Source: Nostoc paludosum FACHB-159
Lineage (GTDB): Bacteria; Cyanobacteriota; Cyanobacteriia; Cyanobacteriales; Nostocaceae
Direction: 5' to 3'
NCBI RefSeq assembly: GCF_014698835.1
Contig: NZ_JACJTU010000003.1
Location: 62,001 to 126,000 of the forward strand
Length of the DNA stretch: 64,000 nt
Each line of letters begins with the position of its first letter. Position 1 is the first letter of the stretch. Below are positions 36,101 through 44,034 of the stretch, piece after piece. The translations under genes and the position numbers were made by a program. The notes below the pieces were generated by a model. That model ran no database searches. It was not told the DNA's origin and worked only from the letters and a program-made list of their open reading frames with translations.

Positions 36101-38584
36101 ACCAGGACGCAAAGAAGGTAGCCACAGATCCTCGCTAGCAGGTTGGCATTGACGCCCCATACCCAATAAAATCGGCTTGGAACCAATCTCTACGAATACT
36201 TCATACCCAAGCTGATGTAATGTCTGCATACCACTAGCAAACTGCACTGCTTGACACACATGATTCACCCAGTATTGCGCTGTTGCGATGTCCTCCTCAG
36301 CAAGTTTTCCAGTGACATTGGATACTAATGGAATTTGCGGCTGATTGTAGGTGAAGGAATTAGCGATGGCGGAAAATTCTGCCAACATTGGTGTCATCAA
36401 TGGCGAATGGAAGGCATGAGAAACAAGCAATCGTTTTGTTTTGACTCCCTGCGTCGCCAGTTTGTCACAAATTGCAGCAATATCAACACTGGCTCCAGAA
36501 ATCACTATACTTTCTGGGCCATTAATTGCTGCGATCGCTACTGTCTCATGAAATGGTGCAATGGTTTCTCTCACCATTTCTTCTTTTCCCATCACCGAAA
36601 CCATCTCGCCACCAGCAGGTAACTGCTGCATTAATCTTCCTCGATGGGCAATGAGTTTGAGTCCATCTTCTAAGCTCAAAACTCCTGCCACAACTGCTGC
36701 AACATATTCACCAACGCTATGCCCCATGACCACATCTGGAGTTATTCCCCAGGATTTCCACACCTGATACAGGGCATATTCCAAGGCAAATAACGCTGGT
36801 TGCGTATAGGCGGTTTGGTCTAACAATAATGATGCAACTTCTTGTGTTGCTTGCTGTGGATATAGTATTTCTAAGAGCGAATTTTGCAGATATGGGCGTA
36901 AAATTTCATTACACTGGTCAATAGTTTGGCGGAAAATCTGCTCTTGTTCGTAGAGTTGCCGTCCCATGTTGATGTACTGGGAACCTTGCCCTGTGAACAG
37001 AAACGCTATCTTTGACGGCTTTTTACCTGGGTGGTTGCTGAAGGTATGGTTTGCTGATGCTAGTTGTTCAATTAATTGTTCTGTTGAGTCAGCCACAACT
37101 GCCAGACGGTGCTGAAAATGCTCGCGTCCTGTATTCGCCGTATAACATATATCTGCTAATCCTAGCTTTGGATTAGTCTCTAAGTGATGTTGATAACGAC
37201 TAACCAACGCTTGCACAGCTGGTTCTGTTTTTGCCGATAAAGTTAATAAATGAAAAGAACGCTCCCGCAAATTTTGACTTTTGACTTGAGGGGGCGCTTC
37301 TTCTAAAATCACATGAGCATTAGTACCGCCATAACTAAAGGCGCTAACTCCTGCCAGTCTGGGTTGTCCTTGGGCTGGCCATTGCTGGAGTTCTGTGGGA
37401 ATTTGAATAGGAGTATTTTTAATCTTAATGTAAGGATTTAACTTTTTTAGATGCAGATGAGGCGGAATCTCACTATGTTGTAGCGACAAAACTACTTTTA
37501 TCAGCCCTGCGATCCCCGCAGCAGATTCTAAATGACCAATATTCGTCTTGACTGAACCAATCCAACAAGGCTGATTGGGTTCCCTACCTTCCATCAGAAC
37601 CGTTTTGAGAGAATTCACCTCAATGGGATCTCCCAAAGATGTTCCCGTACCGTGAGTCTCGACATAGCTAATCTGTGATGGTTTCACCCCAGCATTTGCT
37701 AAGGCCTGGCGGATAACTGCTTGTTGAGCAGGGCCATTGGGAGCTGTCAGTCCATTACTTAAACCGTCTTGGTTAACCGCTGAACCTCTAATAATCGCTT
37801 GAATATTGTCTCCATCCCTCAGTGCATCAGAAAGACGTTTTAGAACTACAACTCCACATCCCTCTCCCCGGACATAACCATCCGCAGCAGCGTCAAAGGT
37901 TTTGCAACGACCGTCTGCTGCCATCATTCGGGCATGAGAAAAGGTAATTGTCGGTTCTGGAGAAAGAATTATGTTTACTCCTCCTGCAATACATACATTG
38001 GACTCTCCAGTTTTTAAACTCTGGCAAGCATAGTGCAGTGCTACTAGAGATGAAGAACAAGCTGTGTCCATCGCAATAGATGGCCCCCGCAGATTCAGTA
38101 CATAAGATAATCGCGCTGCAATAATATATGGATGTGAACCGATACCGCTATATGCTTCTAAACAAGAAAGATCTTTGTAAGTTATTGTGTGGTAGTCAAA
38201 ATTGGTAAAACCAATAAAAACCCCTGTCTGACTACCATCTAATCGTTCTGGCGCTATGGCGGCATTTTCCAATGCTTCCCAAGCCACTTCCAGCATCAAT
38301 CTTTGCTGCGGGTCTATATACTCAGCTTCACGAGGGGAAATACCAAAAAAAGCGGGGTCAAATTCATCTACTTTTTTGAGAAAACTGCCCCAGCGGGTAT
38401 TCATTTTTCCTGGGGTAGCCGGATTGGGATCGTAAAATTCATCAATATCCCATCGGTCTTTAGGTACTTCAATAATTGCTTCTTTCCCATCCTGCAAAAA
38501 TTTCCAGAAAGCTTGTGGTGTTTCTGCTTGGGGAAATCGGCAACCAATACCAACGATCGCTATATGTGTTGATTCTAAATTCAT
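33101..38584 (-). CDS. Type I polyketide synthase module, KS-AT-DH-KR-ACP
   Basis: The 1827 residues form one module. The KS (1-430) has C176 (DTACSSS), H311 and H351. The AT (about 525-850) has GHSVGE (S623) and HAFH (723-726), which predicts malonyl-CoA. The DH (about 895-1180) has H928 in a HRVFNKPVLP motif, where Asn replaces the usual Gly, and D1100 in LLDSCLH. The KR (about 1200-1680) has GGLGALG (1451) and Y1592, a Trp eight residues before it and no LDD motif, which suggests an A-type reductase. The ACP (about 1725-1795) has S1756. There is no ER or MT domain, so the unit should add two carbons and leave an enoyl thioester. The acidic C-terminus SDWIEIEI could bind the docking domain of the next protein. 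Confidence 0.93.
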   Translation of the reverse strand: MNLESTHIAIVGIGCRFPQAETPQAFWKFLQDGKEAIIEVPKDRWDIDEFYDPNPATPGKMNTRWGSFLKKVDEFDPAFFGISPREAEYIDPQQRLMLEVAWEALENAAIAPERLDGSQTGVFIGFTNFDYHTITYKDLSCLEAYSGIGSHPYIIAARLSYVLNLRGPSIAMDTACSSSLVALHYACQSLKTGESNVCIAGGVNIILSPEPTITFSHARMMAADGRCKTFDAAADGYVRGEGCGVVVLKRLSDALRDGDNIQAIIRGSAVNQDGLSNGLTAPNGPAQQAVIRQALANAGVKPSQISYVETHGTGTSLGDPIEVNSLKTVLMEGREPNQPCWIGSVKTNIGHLESAAGIAGLIKVVLSLQHSEIPPHLHLKKLNPYIKIKNTPIQIPTELQQWPAQGQPRLAGVSAFSYGGTNAHVILEEAPPQVKSQNLRERSFHLLTLSAKTEPAVQALVSRYQHHLETNPKLGLADICYTANTGREHFQHRLAVVADSTEQLIEQLASANHTFSNHPGKKPSKIAFLFTGQGSQYINMGRQLYEQEQIFRQTIDQCNEILRPYLQNSLLEILYPQQATQEVASLLLDQTAYTQPALFALEYALYQVWKSWGITPDVVMGHSVGEYVAAVVAGVLSLEDGLKLIAHRGRLMQQLPAGGEMVSVMGKEEMVRETIAPFHETVAIAAINGPESIVISGASVDIAAICDKLATQGVKTKRLLVSHAFHSPLMTPMLAEFSAIANSFTYNQPQIPLVSNVTGKLAEEDIATAQYWVNHVCQAVQFASGMQTLHQLGYEVFVEIGSKPILLGMGRQCQPASEDLWLPSLRPGFDEWQVLLSSLGQLYVAGFQVDWLRLDREYGRQKVILPTYPFQRQRYWFETGKTHPQKQYLPKIKNLHPLLGQKLRLAGSEEQRFESQLSISEPAYLNHHRVFNKPVLPATAYLEMALAAGAAIFKSDHLILEDVNIYQALIFSEAQDKTVQIVLKPLETNIYKFEIFSLSTEQNQENQSFTLHASGKVLKGKETDDIGFVNLSVLQQEYTEKVAIEILYRELEDQGMIYGPSFQAVKNLWKTQDKILGLIQLSPELSQEAEKYKIHPALLDSCLHSVYGLKLDIDRVNSIDIYLPIKIERLKVYRCSSSQLWSQVEISYKDTSNKDISSSNALLFDNNGVVVAEIEGLIGKRVSRQSLLNVLQRQLLGEIQSRFYQIEWEPQSHHLKTNSQKLSHWLIFADSTGLGTALATKLQQQGHECTLVHRGHTYQNEKTGQKTQTYQLNPSHPQDFEQIYQDILKTSQLPLQKVIHLWSLDAPVPQDLTISGLEQSQLWGCGSVLHLLQAIVKNPTASSPQLWLITKGSQPVSSKTEKLAVAQSPLWGFGRGISLEYPQLWGGLIDLDPQATEDEAEILLQIFTDNSQEDHLARRGGQTYISRLVKQPPTVSLPMSLSSNATYLITGGLGALGLHTAQWMVDKGARYLVLISRSQPSNSAKSAISRLQQQGAKIVELQADVCNFAELASVFEQIDTSMPPLKGIVHAAGVAGYQPMGQMELSQLEAVMRPKVIGGWILHQLTQDKELDFFVNFSSIAGVWGAAGQAHYAAANHFLDGLTYYRQAMGLPSFSVSWGPWAGGGMADEEGLRELSKRGVEPLSPEQAIAALEHLWTSGSVQTAIADVDWSLFKQLYGIGRQRLLLEKIEVEPQPTKPLIASKNATILQEIEEKKESDRLSLLIAYLQRQVGRIVGFKGSQLPSTEQKFFEMGMDSLMVVELRNQIQTDLKSDVSINTFMEGATIVTLANQLNYQLAPNVTQTVEPEKNEQFQLVNAKVSDWIEIEI

Positions 38585-38594
38585 CTAATCAAAA

Positions 38595-38665
38595 AATTAC
38601 TATTAATAGTAATTACTTTTATTAATTATTGTTTGCTCTAGGGATGTAAAACTTTGCATCCCTAG
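38595..38665. promoter_or_regulatory. Two hairpins between the di-iron enzyme and PKS genes
   Basis: CTAGGGATG and CATCCCTAG (38638-38665) form a 9-bp stem. The 20-bp palindrome AATTACTATTAATAGTAATT (38595-38614) ends ten bases before the PKS start codon on the minus strand. No Shine-Dalgarno is visible there, so the palindrome could mask the start or act as an attenuator or RNA-processing site. Confidence 0.5.
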
Positions 38666-38711
38666 TTCCAGCAAAATAATTGATTTATTACAATTACTTA
38701 ATTGCAATAAA

Positions 38712-40049
38712 TCAATCTTTCTCAATTGTTCGGTAAAAATTCTTAAAACCTTTGATATTGTTTTTCAGAGCATTCTCGATTGATCCTCCTGAAACCATCA
38801 AACGCACTTCGCGATTAATAGGCCACAAGTAGTCGAGATTTTCTAAAAATTCACGCAGACTGGATAATAGATGATTGTGTATCTTCAAATTAACATGGAA
38901 ACCTTCATGTTCATAGCACAGGCACTTTTCTAGCCAATAAATTGCCTCTTTCTGTGACATATCAAACACAGGACTCTGCAATATCTTCATAACAAACTTT
39001 ATGATATTTCTATCACTCTCAAACCGATTGGATATGATTCCAGAGAGACTATTGAGATTTTCATATTGGATCTGTAACACAGATAAATTGGCTATGATTT
39101 TTTCGTATGCCGATGGTTCGGGAAGATATTTATAGAAGTCTCTTCCCATAAACAAAGAAGTTGTTGTATGAAAAGCTTCATCTAAAAAATGATAGTGGGA
39201 TATTTGTGTCGGAGCCGGGATAAATTGATTATTTCTCCGCAATTTTTGGTAATATTTATGTATTTCAAATTCGCCATTTTTCAAGGACAGATTAGCCATG
39301 TAGCGCACAGCATAAAAATTACTAGCTAAGAATGGAGAACTTGCCCAGCCCACAGGCAAGAGTTCTCGCATTGATTGATGTCTATTTCCTGAATAGCCAT
39401 TGAAAAATCCACTAGTATTAGGTAATGAAATAGATTGATCGACATATTTCGATGCCAGATTTTGAGAATAATTTTGTTTTTGTTGTTTGAGAAAGATCTT
39501 ACCGATCAAATTTGCACTTGATGATAATAAATATGGTAAAACTTGGAAGTTACTGCTTGCAAACGAAAAATTATCTAAATCAGCTTTTAGCCAATTTTTA
39601 GCACCTATTAAACTTCTTAAAGTTTGGTAATTTACTTTGTAAAAACAATGAATGTGGTGACGCTCCTGTTCACTTTCATGAGCTAGCAGATTTGCTATAA
39701 ATTCATAATCCTTATTTGCCTTTCTCAAGCAATCTGCTGTGATTGTATTGTAGAAAATCACCTCCATTTCACTATCAGCAACTATTTTGTAAGAGCCAAG
39801 CCAATGAAGATGGTTAAGAGCTATTTTTTGAGCTAAAGAAGCCTGTTGATAGAGTGGGGTTCCATAAAGAATTGACTGCTGCGGCTCACTCCAGTAGCAA
39901 TCACTGTTACTCTGGTAACTAAAATTTTTATCTAATTCTTCTATTTTTTCAGTGTAGTCAGATTCAAGATTATTATTATAGTTCTTTTTCAAAACGGGGA
40001 GACTTTTGTTAACTCTGGATTTTGGCGAATCATTGGTGAGAACTGTCAT
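38712..40049 (-). CDS. AurF/CylC-like di-iron oxygenase or halogenase
   Basis: The 445 residues carry a ferritin-like di-iron pattern that fits AurF closely. The ligands are E94 (or E96), E129 and H132 (ERHH), E260 (or E262), and H287-E291-H294 (HFLDEAFH); the spacings of about 35, 3, 27, 4 and 3 are close to those of AurF. Placement between a fatty acyl-AMP ligase/ACP pair and a PKS is the setting of CylC-type dimetal-carboxylate halogenases, which chlorinate unactivated carbons of acyl-ACP. A hydroxylase or N-oxygenase is the alternative; sequence alone does not decide. No signal or membrane helix is seen. It follows the ACP gene by 232 bp. Confidence 0.72.
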   Translation of the reverse strand: MTVLTNDSPKSRVNKSLPVLKKNYNNNLESDYTEKIEELDKNFSYQSNSDCYWSEPQQSILYGTPLYQQASLAQKIALNHLHWLGSYKIVADSEMEVIFYNTITADCLRKANKDYEFIANLLAHESEQERHHIHCFYKVNYQTLRSLIGAKNWLKADLDNFSFASSNFQVLPYLLSSSANLIGKIFLKQQKQNYSQNLASKYVDQSISLPNTSGFFNGYSGNRHQSMRELLPVGWASSPFLASNFYAVRYMANLSLKNGEFEIHKYYQKLRRNNQFIPAPTQISHYHFLDEAFHTTTSLFMGRDFYKYLPEPSAYEKIIANLSVLQIQYENLNSLSGIISNRFESDRNIIKFVMKILQSPVFDMSQKEAIYWLEKCLCYEHEGFHVNLKIHNHLLSSLREFLENLDYLWPINREVRLMVSGGSIENALKNNIKGFKNFYRTIEKD

Positions 40050-40281
40050 AAGATGCTGTTACTGTGTAGTTGATTGAGCGTTATTAGTTGCTGAGTAGAT
40101 GAAAATATTACAGCTTTTTTCACTTGGTGTTAGTACACTCTGGTGAAGAAATTGGGCTAGGCGTTAGGGACTAGAATGGTGTATTCCATCCACCACATGA
40201 AAATCGCTATAAATAAATTAGAGGCTATTTAAGTTGCTAGGCAAAACTGCTTCGCTTTATTAGAAATTTTCTAAATATTTT

Positions 40282-40566
40282 TTAACTGCCCTTAGCTATA
40301 TGATTTGCTAGGGTAGCTATTGTTGAATAATTGTAAATTAAAGTTGGATCTAGCTCTTGACCTAGCCAATCTCCTAAGTCGCCGCTTAAAAATACCGCTG
40401 CCGATGAATCTAGTCCATAGCGTTCAAAAGGCTTTTTAACATCTATTTGATCGGGTGCAACTTCTAGTAAATTTGACAAATAATTAACTAACCATTCTTG
40501 GACTTTTGCTGCTGTTAATTGACCGAGTTGTTCGTTTTTTGTTTGGTCTTGGAATACTTGAGTCAT
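40282..40566 (-). CDS. Stand-alone acyl carrier protein of the cluster
   Basis: This is a 94-residue carrier protein with the phosphopantetheine site S54 in RYGLDSSAAVFLSGDLGDWL and a C-terminal helix IATLANHIAKGS. The GLDSSAAV form is typical of ACPs paired with fatty acyl-AMP ligases rather than of the fatty-acid ACP (acpP, 52375-52629), which has GADSLDTVE. It should receive the acyl group from the ligase and present it to the di-iron enzyme and then to the PKS ketosynthase. Confidence 0.9.
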   Translation of the reverse strand: MTQVFQDQTKNEQLGQLTAAKVQEWLVNYLSNLLEVAPDQIDVKKPFERYGLDSSAAVFLSGDLGDWLGQELDPTLIYNYSTIATLANHIAKGS

Positions 40567-40689
40567 TTTACAAACCTCGATTTTTAGGATATGTATGTTT
40601 GCTGGAAATTTCGGATTTAGTTACTGAGTATTTTTGTACTTGATGTTAACACGTTTGGAATAATAATCAATGGAATAATTTTTTATTCG

Positions 40690-40856
40690 GCCTCCAAATT
40701 GGAGTTTAGACTAATTTTATCCAGAAAATTGCCAAACCCTTATCCAGAAAGGCTTTGATGATTTATACGCTTGTTTAGATTCCGAAGTTTAAAATGCTTG
40801 CTACACAAGGGTTGTAGCCTTAAAACAAGAATTTAGTCTAAACTACAGTCCAAATT
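40690..40856. repeat. Inverted-repeat element between ACP and ligase genes
   Basis: AGTTTAGACTAA (40703-40714) and TTAGTCTAAACT (40833-40844) are perfect 12-bp inverted repeats. Outside them CCAAATTGG and AGTCCAAATTG extend the similarity. Inside are two direct copies of TTATCCAGAAA (40717-40727, 40740-40750) and a hairpin GCTACA...TGTAGC at about 40799-40817. No transposase is present. It looks like a small non-autonomous mobile element or a structured leader; the remaining part of the 376-bp spacer shows nothing else. Confidence 0.5.
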
Positions 40857-40942
40857 GATAAAACTTAATTTTTTTAGCTTAATTTTAGCTTCAGCTTCCG
40901 GTGAAATATTTACTATTTTGGAATCACACTACCTTCCTGTAC

Positions 40943-42757
40943 TTATGCTAGGAGGGAGTTCATATCAGATGCTAACTGTTGAAAATTATTTTGATTGTTA
41001 GGCTTTGTAGCAGAGTCCTCTACCATATTTAAACTGTGGTCTAAAAATCCCCGCCGACAACTTTGACGTTGAATCTTGCCACTAGATGTTTTGGGAATAC
41101 TGCCAGGTCTGATCAAAACTGTGTCATATACTTGTAACCCGTGATTAGCTGCTACTGCCTCTGTGATATTTCCTACCACTTCGGCAACATTCAAACGTCT
41201 GATATAAACTCGTTCTACTTCTTGAACAATAACTAATCGTTGTTGTCCTTTTTGCTCTATTGTGAAAGCTGCACCACAATTTGGTCGTAGTGCTGGATGA
41301 CTTTTTTGAACTGTTAGCTCAATATCTTGGGGATAATGATTTTGTCCTCGGATAATAATCACATCTTTAAGTCTTCCAGTGACGAACAACTCGCCATCTT
41401 GCAAAAAGCCTAAGTCCCCGGTGCGAAGAAACGGCCCTTCACCTGTGTCTGTTAGATAAGCTTGGAAAGTTTCTTGGGTTTGTTCAGGTCGTTGCCAATA
41501 GCCAGCAGCCACAGAAGTACCATGAACCCAAATCTCTCCTACTTTGCCATCTGGACATTTAGTTAAATTTGTGGGGTCAGCGATCGCAATTTTTTCATCT
41601 AACCAGGTGCGACCACAGCTGACTATGATTTTAGTCCCTTCTTTTGGTTTGGCAACTTCTACCACATGATTTTCTTCAAGGGCTGCACCATCAACTGAAT
41701 ACAGAACCGGCAAAGTTGTTTTTAATCCCCCAGTAATAAATAAAGTTGCTTCAGCCATACCGTAACAGGGGTAAAAGGCTTCGCGGCGAAAACCACAACA
41801 AGCGAAATAGTTTGCAAAGTTCTCCAGTGTCTGTGCACGCACTGGTTCTGCGCCGTTAAAAGCTACGTCCCAACTGCTTAAGTCCAGAGTCGAACGCTGT
41901 TCTGGTGTAATCTTGCTGACGCACAGATCGTAGGCAAAATTCGGGCCGCCACTGGTTGTTGCTTGGTAACGAGAAATAGCTTGCAACCACCGCAAAGGTC
42001 TTTGCAAGAAAGCCATTGGTGACATGAGAATCGATGGTGTACCCAAATACAACGACTGCAAGACATTGCCAATCAGTCCCATATCGTGGAATAAGGGCAA
42101 CCAAATCACATGACTTGTTTTTTGGGTGTGTCTAAAACCTTTTGCGATCGCTATTTGGTTGCACAGCAAATTACCATGAGAAACCATCACTCCCTTGGGT
42201 GTTCCTGTAGACCCGGAAGTGTATTGCAAAAATGCCAAGCTATCACTTAAAAGCCTCGGTTGTTGCCAATCGAAACTGAGATTGTCGTCAATGTCATCGG
42301 TACTTAAGCACCTCATAGTCGCCAATTCTGCATCTTCAACGAAGCGCTTCTCCAGATTGGCTAACAAGGATTTGGTGGTCAATACGAACATTGCTTCGGC
42401 ATCTGTAACGATCGCCAGCAACCTAGACAGTTTCATATTAGCCCTTGGTGGATAGGCGGGAACAGCTACCACACCGGCATACAAGCAACCAAGAAAGGCG
42501 GTAATAAATTCTAAACCTGGTGGATACAACAGTAAAGCTCGTTGGTTAGTAGCTCCAATAGACTGAAGATGAAAAGCGATCGCCCTTGCTTTTTGGTCTA
42601 ATTCTTGGAAATTCAGGCTCGTTTCTTCAATTTCTCCATCTCGCAGAAAAGTATATGCTTTTTGTTGTGGCTGATTTTGCGCTCTATAGCTTAATATCTC
42701 TACTAATGTGAAAAATCTCTCTAAAGAGTTTTGCAAATCATTCAAAGGGACATTCAT
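40943..42757 (-). CDS. Fatty acyl-AMP ligase (FAAL)
   Basis: The 604-residue enzyme has the FAAL hallmarks: LLLYPPGLEFITAFLGCLYA with VPAYPPR, the P-loop-like QYTSGSTGTPKG (about residues 178-189), YGMAEATLFITGG, LRTGDLG and the final PKTSSGKIQR with the catalytic Lys. It should turn a free fatty acid into acyl-AMP and hand it to the ACP encoded next (376 bp downstream), bypassing CoA. It is the first gene of the minus-strand cluster. The upstream 850 bp hold repeats but no gene. Confidence 0.93.
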   Translation of the reverse strand: MNVPLNDLQNSLERFFTLVEILSYRAQNQPQQKAYTFLRDGEIEETSLNFQELDQKARAIAFHLQSIGATNQRALLLYPPGLEFITAFLGCLYAGVVAVPAYPPRANMKLSRLLAIVTDAEAMFVLTTKSLLANLEKRFVEDAELATMRCLSTDDIDDNLSFDWQQPRLLSDSLAFLQYTSGSTGTPKGVMVSHGNLLCNQIAIAKGFRHTQKTSHVIWLPLFHDMGLIGNVLQSLYLGTPSILMSPMAFLQRPLRWLQAISRYQATTSGGPNFAYDLCVSKITPEQRSTLDLSSWDVAFNGAEPVRAQTLENFANYFACCGFRREAFYPCYGMAEATLFITGGLKTTLPVLYSVDGAALEENHVVEVAKPKEGTKIIVSCGRTWLDEKIAIADPTNLTKCPDGKVGEIWVHGTSVAAGYWQRPEQTQETFQAYLTDTGEGPFLRTGDLGFLQDGELFVTGRLKDVIIIRGQNHYPQDIELTVQKSHPALRPNCGAAFTIEQKGQQRLVIVQEVERVYIRRLNVAEVVGNITEAVAANHGLQVYDTVLIRPGSIPKTSSGKIQRQSCRRGFLDHSLNMVEDSATKPNNQNNFQQLASDMNSLLA

Positions 42758-42946
42758 AAGCCAATATCTTACAGGTTAGGAAGTAACGCGAGTAAATATA
42801 TTTGTTTTCAGCCTTCAACCAAGAGCTTTACCAACTTTATTGTTTATCTTTAGGCTACGAGTGCTACAAAATTCAAATGACTTGCAGGATTAGCTTTTTG
42901 GCAGACCATGTTTTTATCATCTAGCGATCTCCTTTAAATAGGCAAG

Positions 42947-42973
42947 GACAGTTAAGACAGTTAAGACAGTTAA
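42947..42973. promoter_or_regulatory. Three 9-bp direct repeats upstream of the FAAL gene
   Basis: GACAGTTAA occurs three times in perfect tandem, ending about 190 bp upstream of the FAAL start. On the minus strand this reads TTAACTGTC x3. The spacing resembles a binding-site array for a regulator; the 9-bp period differs from the 11-bp period of a cyanobacterial Pho box. It is the best candidate operator of the cluster that I see. Confidence 0.45.
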
Positions 42974-43108
42974 ACGAACATTTAAGTAAAGTTTATATAA
43001 CAGCTTAGTTGCTTAACAGTAAATTCATAATACCTAGAACACGATTCACTAATGATGCTGATACCGTTGGCGAAACATTAATTAACATAAAAACGCCGAT
43101 TTTACTGC

Positions 43109-43149
43109 GTAATACATGGAAAGGATAAGTCCACCTTTTCGTGTATTAC
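43109..43149. repeat. Imperfect hairpin GTAATACA...TGTATTAC
   Basis: The outer arms are perfect 8-mers, and the inner GAAAGG pairs with CCTTTTC with one bulge, giving about 14 pairs around a 9-base loop. No T run follows on either strand. It lies in the long spacer (42758-43607) between the biosynthetic cluster and the next gene. Confidence 0.5.
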
Positions 43150-43195
43150 ATGGGTGAGGAAAAAATTAAGTTAGCTGCCTCAATAATCAATAAAC

Positions 43196-43263
43196 AATGA
43201 TAATCAAACAGAGGTGAAGGAGGCGAGCGTCGCTCACCTCCTCCCTCGTACAGGATTATCATT
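43196..43263. repeat. Nested inverted repeats (68 bp)
   Basis: Perfect 10-bp arms AATGATAATC (43196-43205) and GATTATCATT (43254-43263) enclose a GC-rich hairpin, GGAGGCGAGCG with CGCTCACCTCC, itself flanked by GAGG/CCTC. The outer AT-rich and inner GC-rich stems form one long cruciform-capable structure. I see no gene in the surrounding 300 bp. Confidence 0.6.
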
Positions 43264-43607
43264 TTCATTTAAGTTATTTTGAGTATTTCAACTGATTGAC
43301 AAAATGCGCTTTATTTTAATTTTTTACCAATGGGGCTATTCTATTTGAGAAACTAAAGGCTTGATTGTTGCACAAGCACAATGCACCGCCAAAACACCTG
43401 TAAATTAAGCTTTTACATCGTTTGACTAGGTTAACACCGCTGATAAGTAGCTGTCATGGGTGAGGCTAATTTACACTGGAATAGGAGAATGTGTCGTTAA
43501 TTGATTGAGACTTCAAAGGCTGGGGAGTTTATTGATACCTTCTCGATACTGCTTATGAACTACTTACCTTGTGTGGTAAAACTTAATTTAAATTCTGTCA
43601 GTTACTA

Positions 43608-43811
43608 ATGGAGTTGATGAGAATGAACTTTATACTTTTTGTCTTAGCAGTGGTTTATGCAGGAGGCGCTTGGAAATTTTGGACTGGATTTGGGCGGACT
43701 AATTTTAATCCAAGTTTGACCAATCGCATTGGTTTATCTCTGCTATGGCCAGCTTTGTTTATTACTAATCAATCCTATCGTCGAAACTTTAGAAAGGCAT
43801 TAAAGGGCTAG
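43608..43811 (+). CDS. Small single-helix membrane protein
   Basis: The 67-residue frame contains one hydrophobic helix (MNFILFVLAVVYAGGAW), then KFWTGFGRTNF and a second less hydrophobic stretch (IGLSLLWPALFI), ending in a basic tail (NQSYRRNFRKALKG). I recognise no named family. ATGs at 43608, 43617 and 43623 are in frame; GGAG at 43610-43613 would favour 43623. It is followed by a strong hairpin. Confidence 0.65.
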   Translation: MELMRMNFILFVLAVVYAGGAWKFWTGFGRTNFNPSLTNRIGLSLLWPALFITNQSYRRNFRKALKG

Positions 43812-43950
43812 ATTTAAGTTATCTTAAGTGGACGGGGATATATAGTAGAATTCAGAATTAAAACAGAGTTTCTAAGTAGCTTAGACAGCCAGTTTTTGTA
43901 CTTCACTTTCTTTGAAATCTGCTGTACATCTTAATATACATCTAACCTAC

Positions 43951-43981
43951 AACCCCCCTTTCCCACTAGGAAAGGGGGGTT
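43951..43981. terminator. Strong GC-rich hairpin between convergent genes
   Basis: AACCCCCCTTTCC and GGAAAGGGGGGTT form a perfect 13-bp stem around CACTA. A weak T-containing tail follows. It lies between the small membrane protein (ends 43811) and the convergent gene that ends at 44035, so it can serve both; a dispersed repeat is the alternative. Confidence 0.65.
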
Positions 43982-44034
43982 GATTCTACTCATCCTAAAA
44001 GGAGAGAATTAGGGAAGGGATAATTTCCTAACAT

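Noticed and set aside
26154..42757. Biosynthetic cluster as the heterocyst glycolipid (hgl) locus
   Set aside because: The FAAL, di-iron enzyme and A-KR-PCP-TE architecture does not fit the hgl set, and no hgl-type multi-KS or reductase genes are present.
42947..42973. GACAGTTAA repeats as a Pho box
   Set aside because: Cyanobacterial Pho boxes have 8-bp units with 3-bp gaps (11-bp period); these have a 9-bp period, so SphR control is not supported.
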